Shown piece after piece: positions 1 to 12,915 of a stretch of DNA of 64,000 nt (its first letter is position 1; every line of letters starts with the position of its first letter). Position numbers and translations under genes: made by a program. The stretch comes from Ligustrum vulgare (Eukaryota; Streptophyta; Magnoliopsida; Lamiales; Oleaceae), in the NCBI GenBank assembly GCA_963555705.1, contig OY743169.1:48038124-48102123 (forward strand), read 5' to 3'. The notes beneath the pieces are model-generated. The model was not told where the DNA came from. It made no database searches and saw nothing but the letters and a program-made list of their open reading frames with translations.

Positions 1-3
1 ATT

Positions 4-560
4 AATAAGCATAGGTAATTATAGTAGTTGTTCGAATATAATTCAAATGTAAACTTAAATAGTCAACAACATGAATTAACCAAATAGTTAATCATATTGT
101 AATCCAACATTTATTAACCAAATAAATATTAATCAAATAGTTAACAATATTGTATTAACACACTGTGTTTATACTGAACCATTAAATATTAACCAAATAG
201 TTAATTATATTGTAGTTAAACATTTATTAACCAAACATAGTTAACATAAAGATTTAATCATTACATAATAAGCCGCTATTTGGTATTCATTAAAAAGAAA
301 AAAAAAAAGTCTTTATTATAGAATTCAATTTTAATCACATTTAAATATTAAAGATATACATCTAGAAAAGTGTTACTACAAAAATTACTTTAACTATTTA
401 ATTTTAATAAACTTAGGTAAGTATAGTAGTGGTTTGAAAATAATCTAAATGCAAACTTAAATAGTCAAGCATTCATTAACCAAATAAATATTTATCAAAT
501 AATTAATCATATTCTAGTCAAACATTAATTAACCAAAAGTTAACAAAATTGTGTTTACAC
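4..560. repeat. Diverged ~400-bp direct duplication, AT-rich
   Basis: The stretch around 4-150 is repeated in diverged form around 407-550. Both begin with AATAA, pass through the shared block AAACTTAAATAGTCAA (52 and 454) and continue into repeated short units of the type AACCAAATAGTTAA. There is no coding potential. It may be the edge of a larger tandem array or an AT-rich transposon lying to the left of the window. Confidence 0.6.
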
Positions 561-570
561 TGTGTTCATA

Positions 571-645
571 TTGAACCACTAAATATTAAGCAAATAGTTA
601 AATCACATTATGTTCACAACGTGTTCACACAAAACCACTTCCTTA

Positions 646-698
<53 letters not shown>

Positions 699-800
699 AA
701 CCACTAAATATTAAGCAAATAGTTAAATCACATTATGTTCACAACGTGTTCACACAAAACCACTTCCTTACTTATATATATATATATATATATATATATT
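571..800. repeat. Tandem 125-bp duplication with (AT)n tracts
   Basis: A block starting TTGAACCACTAAATATTAAG occurs at 571 and again at 696, essentially identical for about 77 bp. Each copy runs into a long (AT)n tract (about 650-695 and 774-798). This looks like a recent tandem duplication of unique sequence plus microsatellite. Confidence 0.85.
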
Positions 801-819
801 TCAGAAATTCTCTCAAAGT

Positions 820-2076
820 TAAGAAAATGAAGCAATTGAAGCGAATAAAGAGCAAATAGATGAAAAAATATCCCACATGAGAAGTGTATGAAGTCAATTG
901 AGGTAAAAATGAGTTAATTAGAAGAAATTAGAAGTTTGAGGACTAAATTGCTCGAATCAAAAGATGAAAGACCTGGACTGCAATAAAAGAACGAGAACCA
1001 ACTTATACGGATAAACGATGGAAATTGCACGTTAACAGGAAAGCCATGTGATTCCAGGCCTTGTACCTACGCGAATGCGCCATATTTTCCTGCGGGGTCG
1101 CGTGGGAATTCGACTGGGCAGGTAGCTGGGCTTTTTCGTGTGAAACTCAGCAAGTTTCTCTCCTAATTTATATATACTTTGCCTTAACCCATATATACTC
1201 ATCAAAAGGCACCTTTTTGAGGTTCCCAACCAATTCTGAATTCTTCATATTACACAACAAAATGCTATCAAATCATAATAGGAACCAAAGGATGCCAAAT
1301 TCAAGATTGAAGAACCAAGTATCAAGATTATGGTTCGAGTGATGAACTACAATTATTATTCTTTTTATTTATCTTCAATTATATTTCTAGGTTAGGCGTT
1401 TTATGTTAAAATTGTGATGAAACTTTATTTTCTGCATTTCATGTTTTGATTTATTGTTTAATTAATACGATTTTGGGTTTGAACAATTAATTCGTACTTT
1501 TATTAGTATACAATTCTTTGGCCAATTATTGTATGAATGTGGTGGCGTTTTTCTAAATTCGAAAGATTAGGATTACGTTATACACGTTTCAATTGTCACA
1601 AAGTTCGATAGGGAATAGAAATATACCGCTATACTTTGTGTGATATTCAATAGCGTCCACAAAACTTTTAATTATTTTTTATATGTTTGTATTCATCATA
1701 GAAATATATTTGTGTCACATATAGGAAAAGACTTTAATTTACCATTCGAAAGAGGATTTTAATAAAATTAGGAACATGGATTTTCAAATTTCCATGAATT
1801 ATAGTTAAACGTTTAAATCAAGGCATGAATGATAGAAGTCAAGTGGATTCTCGATTCTAGAATGTTTTTCTTATTAATTTCATACTTCACAATTATTCAC
1901 ATTTTAGTTGTTAGCTTAATTCAAATTTCAAACTCAAATCAATTTTCATAGTTCCGGTTAAGGTTTTTAATTTAAAATACTAAGTTTACTCAATCCTCGT
2001 GGAAACGATACACGGACTCAAAATTCACTTTGTTACTTGTGCGATCCGTACACTTATGGTCGAAAATAGCGCAACA
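820..2076 (+). mobile_element. Athila-like gypsy LTR, solo or truncated
   Basis: The stretch parallels the better-preserved LTR at 41560-43613. Both have a GC-rich palindromic patch (here 1060-1112), a TATA-like box (TTTATATATAC near 1168), a shared central region, and a 3' end with the order TGTGCGATCCGTACACTT. The end is probably at CGCAACA (2071-2076). No primer-binding site or gag follows, so this is probably a solo or truncated LTR. The left boundary is approximate and no target duplication was confirmed. Confidence 0.5.
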
Positions 2077-2192
2077 GAAGAGTTTGTTCTTGTTACATTT
2101 CATTTTGATCCAATCACACCACTGGAGGCTCCATCTTTAACATTCTTTGCTGCATCCTTCGTTTTCTCCACTCAAGTGTTGAATTCCACACT

Positions 2193-2256
2193 CAGTCTTT
2201 TCGATAATTCCAGTGGCTAATCGTCAGTCTTTTCAATAATTCCAGTGGCTGATCGT
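2193..2256. repeat. 32-bp tandem duplication
   Basis: A 32-bp unit beginning CAGTCTTTTC at 2193-2224 is repeated at 2225-2256 with two substitutions. It is a simple tandem duplication next to the TRIM-like repeat. Confidence 0.85.
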
Positions 2257-3105
2257 ACCCATCAGCGTGCGTGTGTCCAGTTGTTCTACCTTTCTGGCCA
2301 ATGAATGAAAGGTAAGCTACCTAGAGGGGAGAAACCTCGGGAGCTAAACCTGCAATCCGTGAAAATTGGTATCAAAGTGGGACCGCTTGATTGCGTTGTT
2401 GGTCTTGTGGAAATCAATGATATGAATTCTTGCGGAGAAAAGATTTTGGGCCACGGATCGTGCCGACAAGCATGCAGAACACAAAGAAGGAAGCTATGGG
2501 GAAGATTGGTGTACTAGGCAGCATTGCGAGATTGCCTTTCAAGAAGTTTTGTGAATCGCATATTGCAGGGCCCATGAGAATGTGTGGGTATGTGTTCTGA
2601 CATGTGCTGGAGGCGCTGCGATTTGGAGGCCATTCACCGAAGAACTAGTTCTTATGGTGGACGAAGAACTAATGCTTATGGGGGCATATGGTGAAGGTTG
2701 GTGTCAGAGGCAGTATGTATAAGTTATTGCGGAAAAGTGTGGGAGTACCACCGTGTGAATACCTATCCACGAGGGGATGGTGCCGCTTAATTCTTGCAAT
2801 TGAAGAATGTGTGTTGATGCGAAGCTCACTTCCGCTACGAGGATGTAAGCGGATTCGAATGGGGGAGAATGTCACACAGTGAAAATACTTATCTCCCCAT
2901 TCGGTTCAACAAATCAACAACAAGTAGGCAGTTAGCCTATTTTACCATGAAGTGCTCTAATGATATGATCATATTGTAGGTATTTCCCTTACATCCTACC
3001 CATCAGCGTGCGTGTATGCTAGTTGTTCTGCCTTGCCGGCCAATGAATGAGACGTAAGTTACCTAGAGGAGAGAAATCTCGGGAGCTAAACCTGCGATCC
3101 GTGAA
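2256..3105 (+). mobile_element. TRIM-like short LTR element, degraded
   Basis: A repeat of about 110 bp beginning TACCCATCAGCGTGCG occurs at 2256-2363 and again at 2997-3105, in direct orientation. The left copy is followed at once by TTGGTATCAAAG (2366-2377), a decayed match to the methionine-tRNA primer-binding site. A purine-rich run (GGGGGAGA near 2862) precedes the right copy, followed by TGTCACACAG, so the right LTR may really start near 2869 and the left one may be truncated. The interior (~630 bp) has no credible coding frame. Small size, direct terminal repeats and a PBS-like site fit a terminal-repeat retrotransposon in miniature. The exact ends are not resolved. Confidence 0.5.
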
Positions 3106-3128
3106 ACGTGGTGCTGCTCTAATACAAT

Positions 3129-3764
3129 TGTTACAACTACTACTTGGATAAAACTCACCCTCAAAAGCTAGCCATTGAAGGGAGGGTGCTCAAGAGATCA
3201 TGAACTCTGAAAGCCTATATTTTTTATGTGGGACAAGTCACATACCTTGCAATGTGAACCATGACAAACCACCATGTTACATGATCCACATGCCTACATT
3301 GGACTGGCTTTACACTAGCTCATGACTAATTCCAGACGAACAATACTATTCGAAATCAACATCCGCGCCGCTCAATTATAATCGACAGACATGATGTCCG
3401 CTCTGATACCATTGTTACAACCACTTGGGTAAAACTCAACCTCAAAAGCTAACTAATTGAGTTTTGGTTGTAACGATAGTATCAGAGAAGACATTACGTA
3501 TCTCGATTTTAATTGAGCAACATAGATGGTGATGTCGATATGGTAGTGTTCGTCCAGGACTAGCCATGAGCTAGTGCAAAGCCAATCCGACATGAATGCA
3601 AGGATCGTGGAGCATGATCATTTGTCATGACTCCCTTGCAAGGTATTTGACTCATCCTACTTTGAAAATATGGACTTTCAATATTGTAGAGTTTATAACC
3701 TCTTGGGCACACTCCTCTCAATGACTAGCTTTTGATGGTGAGTTCTATTTAAGTGGTTGTAACA
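3129..3764. repeat. Large inverted repeat (arms ~310 bp) with PBS-like sites
   Basis: The left arm (3129-3440) begins TGTTACAACTAC. The right arm (3456-3764) ends GTGGTTGTAACA and is its diverged reverse complement almost end to end. The matched blocks include the CAAAAGCTAG region, the ACCTTGCAA block, the TAGCTCATG block and the central GTTACAACC / GGTTGTAAC pair, leaving a spacer of about 15 bp. PBS-like GCTCTGATACCA lies at 3400-3411 (minus-strand sense), a decayed copy at 3116-3127, and TAGTATCAGAG in plus sense near 3481. It looks like TRIM-type repeats joined head to head, or a foldback element. A transcript across it would form a long hairpin. Confidence 0.7.
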
Positions 3765-5312
3765 TATTGAAACATGTAAAAATGTGCCGACCTCGTAGGT
3801 AAGGACTATTATAAGATAAAAAAATGAAAAACATTTGCAAAGAATTGTAAGAAAATTCAAAACATGGTCGAAATCTTCCAAACATTTTGGGACTGCCAAA
3901 ATTGGAATATTTTAGACAGTGTTCTAAAAAGCTCGCTTAGATATACGACTAGGCATGCTTTGTTGGAATAATTTGTCAATTATTTATAGTATGAATTGGA
4001 AAAATCTTCACTTGGTGTAGTGGTTGGTCATAACTTTTCAAATATAAAGATTTGAAATATGAAAAATCACCTTATGAATAGGTACAATCTAGACCATTAA
4101 AAATGAAAATGTATGATCTCATGATTTAAATTAGTTGTCAAAAGATGCAACCGTTTGAAGACATGCTTGAAAATCTATAAATAGAGACCACATTTTTCAT
4201 ATTTCCTACTTCAAATCAATTTCATATAATTGATTTCTAATTCTTTCTTTCCCAAATTCTGTCAAAATTATTTCAAAATTATTTGAGTTTCATATTCGAT
4301 ATCTATTACTCGGTGTCTATTTCGTTCTTAAAAAGTATAGTCAAGTGTTGGTTCGTTGAACAAAATTAATACTGTGTTATATTAATTTTGGAAGAAGCGT
4401 TGTATCTTGAAAAATGGACACTCATTTGATATTGTTAGCACCAGTGCAAGTAGCGAAATCCGTCTTAAGGAGATTTGCATTCGCATAACTCGCTTCATTT
4501 CATTTTATCTCTTTCTAATTTGTCCATGTTAATAAGTCGAAATTATATATACTTACCATAATTTCAATAAGTCAAAATTTATTCGATATTTTGCAATTTT
4601 AAGTCATTATTTACCGTCTTTGCATGCACATTTTTTCTTAAAAGAAGATAATTATGCACAATTTTATCCAACACGCTTAGACATACGCTTATGCACGAAG
4701 CTCGCCCTTCACACTTCACGCTTCCTCTGCGGTTTGCTCGCACATTGCTAAACGTGATGTTCGACCTCGTCGCTTCATCACGTTTACACTAATTTTAGAG
4801 CACGTAGTCATTCCAGCATGCCACTGATAATTGTAATTCAGCAAGAAAAATCATCCTTTGGGATACGAGGACTGTAGATTCCATGCACAATTGAGATAAT
4901 CAAGTTTTTTGCATATTATCCAGTACAGCTAACACTACACTAAAAAATTGATAAAAAAATCTCAAACCACAACCAGGATTATGATATAACCCAAAAGCAC
5001 CATAAAATAGATCTCAATACAAGATAATACACATTTAAAGATAAATATTTGATAACTTCAAAATTCACATAAAACACGTCTTTATAAATGATTAAACAGA
5101 TTTAGTTACGGGACAAAGTAGTTGACCCCTTCATCAACTCTTGTATTGTCTAATTGCTCATGTGTATAGTTTTCAACTTCTAAAACCATTTAATTTAACC
5201 TAAACAACAATAGAAAGCTCAATTATTCGCGAAAAGTAAACGAATAGAACTTCCTCCAGCGTCATATTTGCACAACTTACAAAGAAAAGATATCACCTTC
5301 ATCATGTCATTG
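3765..5312. other. Intergenic region downstream of the RING1 gene
   Basis: AT-rich non-coding DNA. GC-rich patches occur at 3925-3950 and 4670-4800, both with AGCTCGC and TTAGA(C/T)ATACG motifs. They suggest remnants of one unidentified repeat, but no clean terminal repeats or target duplication could be fixed. The polyadenylation region of the minus-strand gene must lie in the right-hand part of this interval. No gene is visible. Confidence 0.5.
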
Positions 5313-5496
5313 TCAGTTCCCTGCACTTTCCGCCTTCTGTTTGTATGCCAAAACCTGTAAATATAACATCGCCATTTGAACGAATTGAAAAAGAAATATC
5401 TAAAATACTCTGTTAACAATAGGAGGCACGAATACAACCAATTTATCAGTTTTAGGTTTACCCAAAGTAATAATTAATAAACTATGCGATATAGGA

Positions 5497-5552
<56 letters not shown>

Positions 5553-8500
5553 TTCAGCTACTACTACTACCCTACATACACAATGAAATCTTACCAGATT
5601 TCGCTCAGTAAAACAGGCATGAATTTCCTCCAAAGTCTGATGCTCTGTCAACATTTGCAACTCATTGTTGCAGGGATTAATAGTATTGGATTCTTTTTGG
5701 GAGATTGAATAGTTCATTGCAGGATGAAAGTCTTTTATTACCAACATCTCAATTTCACCAGCTTCCATGGATGTCTGCCTAGCGACATACTGCAAGATAT
5801 ACGGTTTCAAACCAATTAAGGCCTTGAATTTAGTTCATAAAATACAATGAAATACTGTAAAAGAGTAAGAGTTAGGATGACGGTGGATTTACTTGGCATA
5901 AGCGTCCAACTGACAATGTGGGGCTACAGCAAATGTAAGGTCGCTGCAGGCTCGGAAATTTCTCCTCATGCAATGAAACAAGCATAAGATTGATATTTAA
6001 CTGAAAAGAGAAGAAAAATCTGTACTTCAATAAGTGAAACTCAATAGCGAATTGCAGAGAAACTCATAATGGATGATCTTCAAAACTAAACTTCTAAACA
6101 GCAACAGATTATTTGAATTAGAAAATGGTCTTAAGATCTTCTAGATTTCCGTAGATTGAGGGGAAACACAGTATGGCCATTGCTTCTTTGTCTATCATTA
6201 CTTTTTTCTTTCATATCAATAAAGATGAAATCGGAACCATGGATTATGGGTGGTGCAAGATTGCCAAGATACGGATGTATATCAATATTACCGCCTCGTA
6301 ATTTTCATCTGAACATCGGAGATGGTCAATTAGCTTTCGAAGTCGGATATTCCTGGACAGCTTGCCACTGGCCCCATTCAGACTGCCACGGCGGGTGTGA
6401 CTGCGCATTCCACCTTTTCCCCAGGCACGAATTTCTGAATTACCAACAAGGCCAGCTGAAGCACCTGGTAACTCTCTGTTCAGTTCTGAATCATTTTCAT
6501 CATAACCTGCATCAGCATTTCCTCCTTCTGAACGCTGTGAATCGCGAGCACCAACACGTCTTTTTTGGCGTTTTGTTTTCACTTCTGTGCTAGGTTCATC
6601 AGCAGAAGACGAGTCTTTGCCACCATCATGCCCATTAACATCCTCCTCCTCATCAGATCCTTGATGCTCAACAACCCGAGGATTTCTTCGGCCCCTCAAA
6701 TTTCTATAAGTTCCCTGTTCCCTGGCAAATTTTAGTGCTGTCGCTCTGGCCGATGTCCGTTTCTTTCCCAATGCTTCTGACTGTCGTCGCGAAGTCTGCT
6801 CAATTGAAGCTTGGATCTGTATAGTAGTAAGTAGCAACAATGAAAAATTAAGGTGGTGAAATTTGGTGGTTAGCAATTCAAAAATAGAAACGTTAACGAG
6901 AGCTTCCAATTCTATGTCATGAATACGAACACCACCAAAGAATGGCAATGCCGACATGAGCCTGACTTTTATAAGGAATTTTAGAAATCCCTGTCACCCA
7001 AAAAAAAGGGAGCTGGGAAAATTTTCAGTTGTCTTAATGGAAATGTGTTGGGGGGGAGTAAATCATTCCACATATAATTTGTGGCACATAGATTGGAAGA
7101 TAAAGCCCTTATATCATAAATTTAACTGAACTGCATGAAATTAAGCTCAAGCAATGGGATTAATGACCTGCTTATTGCGAGCCTTCTCCTCTTCATGAAA
7201 AGCAAATTCCTTGCAACAATGAATAGAACATTGATTTATACAAAGCAAAGCAAACAATGCAAAGACAAGAGGACGGGAATTTGTCCACAGATACCTCCTC
7301 CTCAAATTTATCAATGTCAGGATACAATGCAGCAATTAGGGCATCATACTTCGGGTCATCTCTCAAAGAACGACGACTAGCACAATGTGTGCGGCAAGCA
7401 GGACACTCATTGTTCCTACATAGAAATCCACAGATAAAAGTAAATCACAAGGATTCGTTCAACAATCAGTCAAAAATAAGAACAAGTACCCCAGGCGCAT
7501 GGATTTATCAATGCACTCTCTACAAAAGCGATGCAGGCATTCCATGACTGTTCTAGTCTTCCTAATAATACCTGTTAAACAAAAATTTAACAGCATTAAC
7601 TGCTTTGAACAAAAGAGAAAAAAAATAAGAGGGTTTCAATTTTTCATTTCTAATCTCATTCATGAAGTAGAAAAGTACAGATTCTGCAGAGTGCAAAAAT
7701 AAGAAGATGAAGCAGGTCTTTATTTTGATTCTAGACTTAGCTGAATTTCATTGAGATTTAGCTGATAATTTTTTCAGGTAAAATATGTAAGGGGGGCAAA
7801 TAAAAGAATAAATCATCGGATTAACTTGCAAATAGTTGGTAGAAGAATTAAATCCGTGTGAAGTGCACATGAATCATGACACTTTTTTGGTAGAAGCTAG
7901 AAGAGAACAAAAAGGTGGGCATGTGATATTGGCTTTCATTTGTTCTTGTCATTTTTTATGTTTTAAACTTTTTTTCATCCTTTAAATTCCCTTCTTTTCC
8001 AAATGCATATTGTTTCAAACCTATCACGTATGCCAAACTTCAGATATCAGAGAGCCCAAAATGTTTCATTCAACGAGTAAGAACCGTTACTTTATATGCC
8101 ATGCAATGTTTGGAAAACCGGACCAAACCGACAGGTTCAACCAAAAAATCGGTAACCTACCATTTAAAATCTGGCAAAATACCAGTTATTTAATTTAATT
8201 TTATTTTATTTTTTTGTAATTTTTTTCTCTTGTTGTTTTAAGCTACTTTTGTGTATGATTTTATTTTCTAAATAAGTAAATGTTGGCTCATTCGTAAAAT
8301 AACTTGTTTTTTAATAAAATTTTGTGATTTTTGGCATATTTTTTTAATTGAAACCCAATTCGATATGTTCAACTTTCTGACTCTTGACCCGTTGCCTTTC
8401 CTAGGCCAAGCCAGTTTTCAATTTTTTGAACACTGTGCAATACACATTTCACACAATTAAGCATGCATCAGGATACTGATAAACATACAAGTACCATCAA

Positions 8501-11500
8501 ATTTCGGGCGCCAGAAAACATAATCATAGTAATCTAGAATTTTGGGCTCTACTTATTGAATATTTTCAAAAAAATAAAATCTACGCAGCATGGACATCGA
8601 AATGTCGATTTAAGTTCTTCAAAATTCTAAATTTATGAACTATATCTTTATTTTCATATTTCTTAATATGTAACACAATACATGCCATATCAATCACTTG
8701 CCCTAGGAATGTCTGAAAAATATATAAGAAATAACATGGCATGTGGCTTATCAGACTTATGTCATGTAGTGTTCGAGGAGTGTCAGTGACACAATAATTG
8801 TTCGACATATAATAGTAGAAGTGTATTTGCATCATATAATAAAATTGATCTGAAGAGACTATAAGCATGGTGTTTGAGATATATTAGTCATTTGTTAAAC
8901 AATCATAAATCTCTAAAGAAACCATTGCAAAATAAAAAATTTCTAAAAAAGGGTTTGGGTGAAACCTCCAAGATTAGCCTTCTTAACGTCGATAAAAAGT
9001 TGTATTAATTAATTCTGCAAGAGAGCCAAAGGGGCTTCATAACTACTATATTTTCTAATATTAAATTCCACCAGACAGCAAGCAATAAAATACTAGATGA
9101 CTGCATCACACCCATAAATAATTTCAAACTTTATTGCACATTGTCCATGTTAATACAATTTTTTAGCAGTGAATCAATTTCAGTAGCACAATATACGACT
9201 ACGAGTAAAAGGTTCAGAACATTTCAGTTGCATGAAATTGTTATAACTTCATATTTAGCAAAATAAATAAAAAACACATACCTAAACATATTGGACATTG
9301 AACTTCTTTGCGAATTTCTGGCAATTTCACGACGACAAATCTGGAATACAATAATAACTTTTTGAGCAGATCATAATTTACCTTACATATAGAAAAGGAC
9401 CAAAAATTGAAATGATGCACAATGAAATTTCTTTCCTAGATGTATCATGGAACAAACTGAATTTCCGGATAGCAAAAGGACCACGGTTATTCATAAAACG
9501 TAAATCTCATTCTCCTTTAGCACCAGATTATCATATATCCACTTTCTGCTATTTCAGAGGGGTTCGCATTTTTTAGTTAAAAGTGAGAAGTATTCAAAGC
9601 CTTTGTTAATTGGAGTTGAGCATAGTTTCTAAATCCCAGCCCATTGGAGTCCATGTCCCGAATTCAAAGGTTGGAAAAAAATCTTCAGAAAACCAGAGCA
9701 GTGATTCAGACATGTTAGAATGCAAAAAAGATAAATTTCAGCTTTGTAACAGAGAACTGAACTTCAGTCTGATTCTCATGTTAACTGCATAATTCAAAGA
9801 ATCAAACAGGCTACCGACTTTTCCTTCTTTTCTTAACTCTCCAGATTTCTAGAAAAATGTTAAACTTTGATTGGTGGATGCATATAGTTAGCATACATCC
9901 AACTACATCAAATCTAGCCTGTTAGTTAGGATCAAAGAACTAATGTACTCTAAACTATAGCAAAGCAAACCAAATAGAACCAGTTTAGTCTGGACAGATT
10001 TTCTTCATTCATATACAGCAGTTACCAGTTCTCTTTGGAAATAACCTAATTCTTTTTTCGTTTCAATCCAGATTTGCTCTCAGCCAGGCTCCATCAGAAA
10101 GTGTATTAAATCAAACCATGCCCATCCCTAATGGTGAACAACAAGTTGACACACTGCACAAATGGTTAATAAAAGAATAGCGCATTGGCTAGGTACAGTT
10201 GACCAATTATAATCTATTAAAACTAGAGCTCACAAGTCACATTGGTAACATATTAGAAAAATCTATACTCCAAGTGTGATGGCAATAATGTCAGTGTGCA
10301 GGATGTCTATCCCCATGTCAACATCCCCCTTATAAAGGGACTTACTCTCGATTACAATCTAGTGCAAGATTCTAGCCAACATTTATAAGCATATCAAAAA
10401 TAGAGTGACCATCCCAATGAGAATTCTGTGCATAATTTCTGTTTGACTAGAAATGGAAACCTTAGTTAAATGAAAAAAACAGAAAGAACTGCAGCAGCTC
10501 ACCAGGATTAATGATCTTCTAAGCTTTTGCTTTCTAATCACTTCTGTGTCAATCCGTATCTTTCTATTTAAGCTCCTCCCTATTTGAAGTACCCTTTGGC
10601 CTCATTGTTCAGGCTCCTAACTGGCTAATTTTCTGTTCTTATTGCCATCCCTCTCTTCCAACTATTTAATGTTGGCCAAAATATTACATAGGGCCTATGT
10701 GACCTTCAACAAAAGAGTCCTTTACCCACTCTATGAGTTTTCTTATAGAATCTTTGGCTTCTTTAGAAAACTTGATCCTATATCTTAGTAAATCCTCATT
10801 ACATTGAAGTAAGTAGTACCTTATGATAATATAAAATGTAGAAAAAGTTGATTTCATGTGCATGGGCTTTTTGGAGTATTGACTCACTCCACTGGATTGA
10901 GAGAGTCAACAATCACTAAGCCATCACAGATATGAAATGTGCTTACTGATGACCTTTACTGTCAAAATTAGCTGCTTTCACAAGTTCATCTATAACATCT
11001 GTCCTAGTAGTAAGCATCTACAGATTTCCAGGAGCAAGCCAGTTTCAACTAGCCTGATGATAACATCAAACCAACTCAGCATGCAACCTTTTTTTTATTT
11101 TTTTATTTTTTACAGTAAAAACAGAAAAAAATTACTCTCATCAAAAGAAAAAACAATATAATATAGTAATTTACCATAAAAACGACCTAAAAATCAATTT
11201 ATACAGAAAATAGTAGTCTAAATAAAACTAGTCAAACTCAAGCCCTTAATAAGCAAACGGAGATAGGAAAGGATACTCAATAACTAGAAGATCTAGATAA
11301 GTAAGTACTTCTAAAGTAAGCCCAGAGCCTTCTTTGACGAAACATGTAACCTTAAACAAACGAATCGTCTGTCAACATAAAGCGGGGAGATCTCAAGCTA
11401 ATTCCATTGATGAACACATCATACATTTCCAAAATTCACAATAATCGCAACATGTTAAAAAAATAAAAATAAAAATTAATAGTCTAAACGTTAATTGGAC

Positions 11501-11875
11501 ACGTAGCCCCCGAGTGCAGAAAAGTGTATATGAATCTACATGTGTCTATGTGAAGAGATAGAAAGAAATACTCGTCTTTTTCTCCGTCACTGGAGGAAGT
11601 ACTGCCACTGGAATCTGAGAGCCGGAGAACTACAAATCAATAAATATACGACGGAAAAATAAGAGCAAATTGGTTAAAAATTTTATAAGCAGAACAACGC
11701 ATGTAGGTAGGCGTGTACATTTATACGCATGTGATAACATACCTTCACCGTCATCGGCTTCTTCGTGGTTGCGATTCGGGTTGCTTTGGAGCGAATGATC
11801 GGCATCCTCTTTCTCGGGAGGCGGCGAAGGAGAAAGAGGAGGAGTAGTATCGAGCGGACGCTTCTGGGCAGGCAT
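5313..11875 (-). CDS. RING1: RING1-type Polycomb repressive complex 1 E3 ubiquitin ligase
   Basis: Ten coding exons were reconstructed on the minus strand: 11875-11743, 11629-11572, 9340-9282, 7571-7490, 7415-7295, 7209-7168, 6816-6292, 6000-5893, 5789-5595 and 5354-5313. They total 1365 bp, or 454 residues plus TGA. Every junction is GT..AG and the phases join without a break. The start is the ATG opening MPAQKRPLDTTP. A C3HC4 RING finger is formed by C79, C82, C95, H97, C100, C103, C115 and C118, after the segment KLPEIRKEVQCPICLG. The conserved block NNECPACRTHCASRRSLRDD follows. Residues 166-340 are an acidic/basic low-complexity linker. Residues ~330-454 match the C-terminal ubiquitin-like RAWUL region of plant RING1 proteins. 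In this family RING1 pairs with BMI1-like proteins in the nucleus to mono-ubiquitinate histone H2A and silence genes. Length is close to Arabidopsis RING1 proteins. The assignment is very secure; RING1A versus RING1B is not decidable here. Confidence 0.95.
5499..5545. repeat. (TA)n microsatellite in last intron of RING1 gene
   Basis: An uninterrupted TA run lies inside the intron between coding exons 9 and 10 (5594-5355). It is likely length-polymorphic and would serve as a gene-internal marker. Confidence 0.95.
7572..9281 (-). other. Long RING1 intron 3
   Basis: This 1.7-kb intron splits the RING domain between the first Cys pair (C79/C82) and C95. It is AT-rich. A patch at 8110-8430 with CCGGACCAAACCGACAGG-like text resembles decayed hAT-type interior sequence, but no termini were found. 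No other coding sequence is visible. Confidence 0.7.
9341..11571 (-). other. Long RING1 intron 2
   Basis: A 2.2-kb intron between the short acidic/serine exon 2 and the exon that opens the RING domain. It is AT-rich with a T-rich run near 11090-11110. No coding sequence or transposon ends were recognised. Confidence 0.7.
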
Positions 11876-12062
11876 TGATATTCCTAGAGAACTGAGGAGC
11901 TCGGGCCGGTGGCAGCGGTGGAGAGAATGGGTCAGCGAAGGATGGGAGCAATTTGAGTGTGGCTTCGTTTTGTCTGTATAGTGTATGTATATTGTCCGCG
12001 GGTATGCCGTATGCGTGCTCTGGGTTCCCTACGATCCGGTTATTTGCGTACAGTTCATTCAA

Positions 12063-12915
12063 TTGAGATAGACAGAAGTGTTAGAGCATATTAGGTGGTC
12101 TATGCATATTTTGACCCATGTGACAATTAAATAGATAAATATATCACTCATATTTTAAAATAGATAATAAAATTAAAACTTAACTCCAATGATTTTCGTC
12201 TACAATTTTTTATGTGTACACATGTCATCAAATTAACATCATTTTCTTAGATTAAATATATGAAAAATTAATATTTACCTAGTCACTTTGTCTAGCAAAT
12301 TATATGTACCTAGACATAGTACAAGATAATATTCATACCATATTAACATCATATAGGCATGAAAACTAACAATTGGAGATGAAATATTTAAATTATTATT
12401 TATTTTTCCTATGTGGCAATGATTTTTTCACAATCCATAAACCATTACAGATACTCTTACTCGCAAAAGCTTACAAAACTAGTGTACCGTACAATTTGTC
12501 TTTTTCAATATGTTTCCTTACAGTAAAGCTTGACTGTGAGGTTTTGGGACACCAAAAAAATGTCCACCCAAGACTTAGTGGGTGGACATTGAGTATTGGG
12601 AAGGACCCCCAATAGGAAGATGACACGTGTCCCTCAATGGGCAAGGTGCCACTGGGGCACTATATAATTCTAAAGCTCATTCGATTTGCTAATCAAAATA
12701 AAGTGGTTTATAAAATCAGTTTATAAACTAAACAATTTTTCAAATTACCTTTTAATCATACACATTTTCCCACTTCAATTTTCAACAACTATTTTTTACC
12801 TCAAATTAATAAATAAACTAATTTATAAACCAAACAGTGTTATCGAACAAAGACATTTTTCGGCTTTGAGCAAAGTTTGACATTCAATTTTTCGAATTTG
12901 TATCATAGTTACTTT
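12063..12915. other. Intergenic region upstream of RING1
   Basis: AT-rich sequence that should contain the RING1 promoter near its left edge (the gene is read leftward). I could not fix a convincing TATA box or start site. A strong short hairpin lies at 12559-12590 and is listed separately. No gene is visible. Confidence 0.5.
12559..12590. repeat. Perfect 12-bp inverted repeat (hairpin)
   Basis: AATGTCCACCCA and its exact reverse complement TGGGTGGACATT are separated by eight bases. The flanks are GC-richer than the surrounding DNA. It could be the tip of a small foldback MITE; no target duplication was established. Confidence 0.8.

Noticed and set aside
1061..1342. 93-codon plus-strand reading frame
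   Set aside because: It lies in the promoter-proximal part of an Athila-like LTR and shows no similarity to any protein I know.
3906..4800. Possible DNA transposon with GTGTTCTAAAA / TTTTAGAGCAC ends
   Set aside because: Terminal similarity is short and no target duplication could be found.
8110..8430. Possible hAT remnant in RING1 intron 3
   Set aside because: ACCGGACCAAACCGA-like text is suggestive, but termini and an 8-bp duplication are absent.
11751..12062. 103-codon minus-strand frame overlapping the start of RING1
   Set aside because: It overlaps RING1 exon 1 in another frame and runs through the probable 5' leader. It has no homology, while the overlapping RING1 frame splices correctly.
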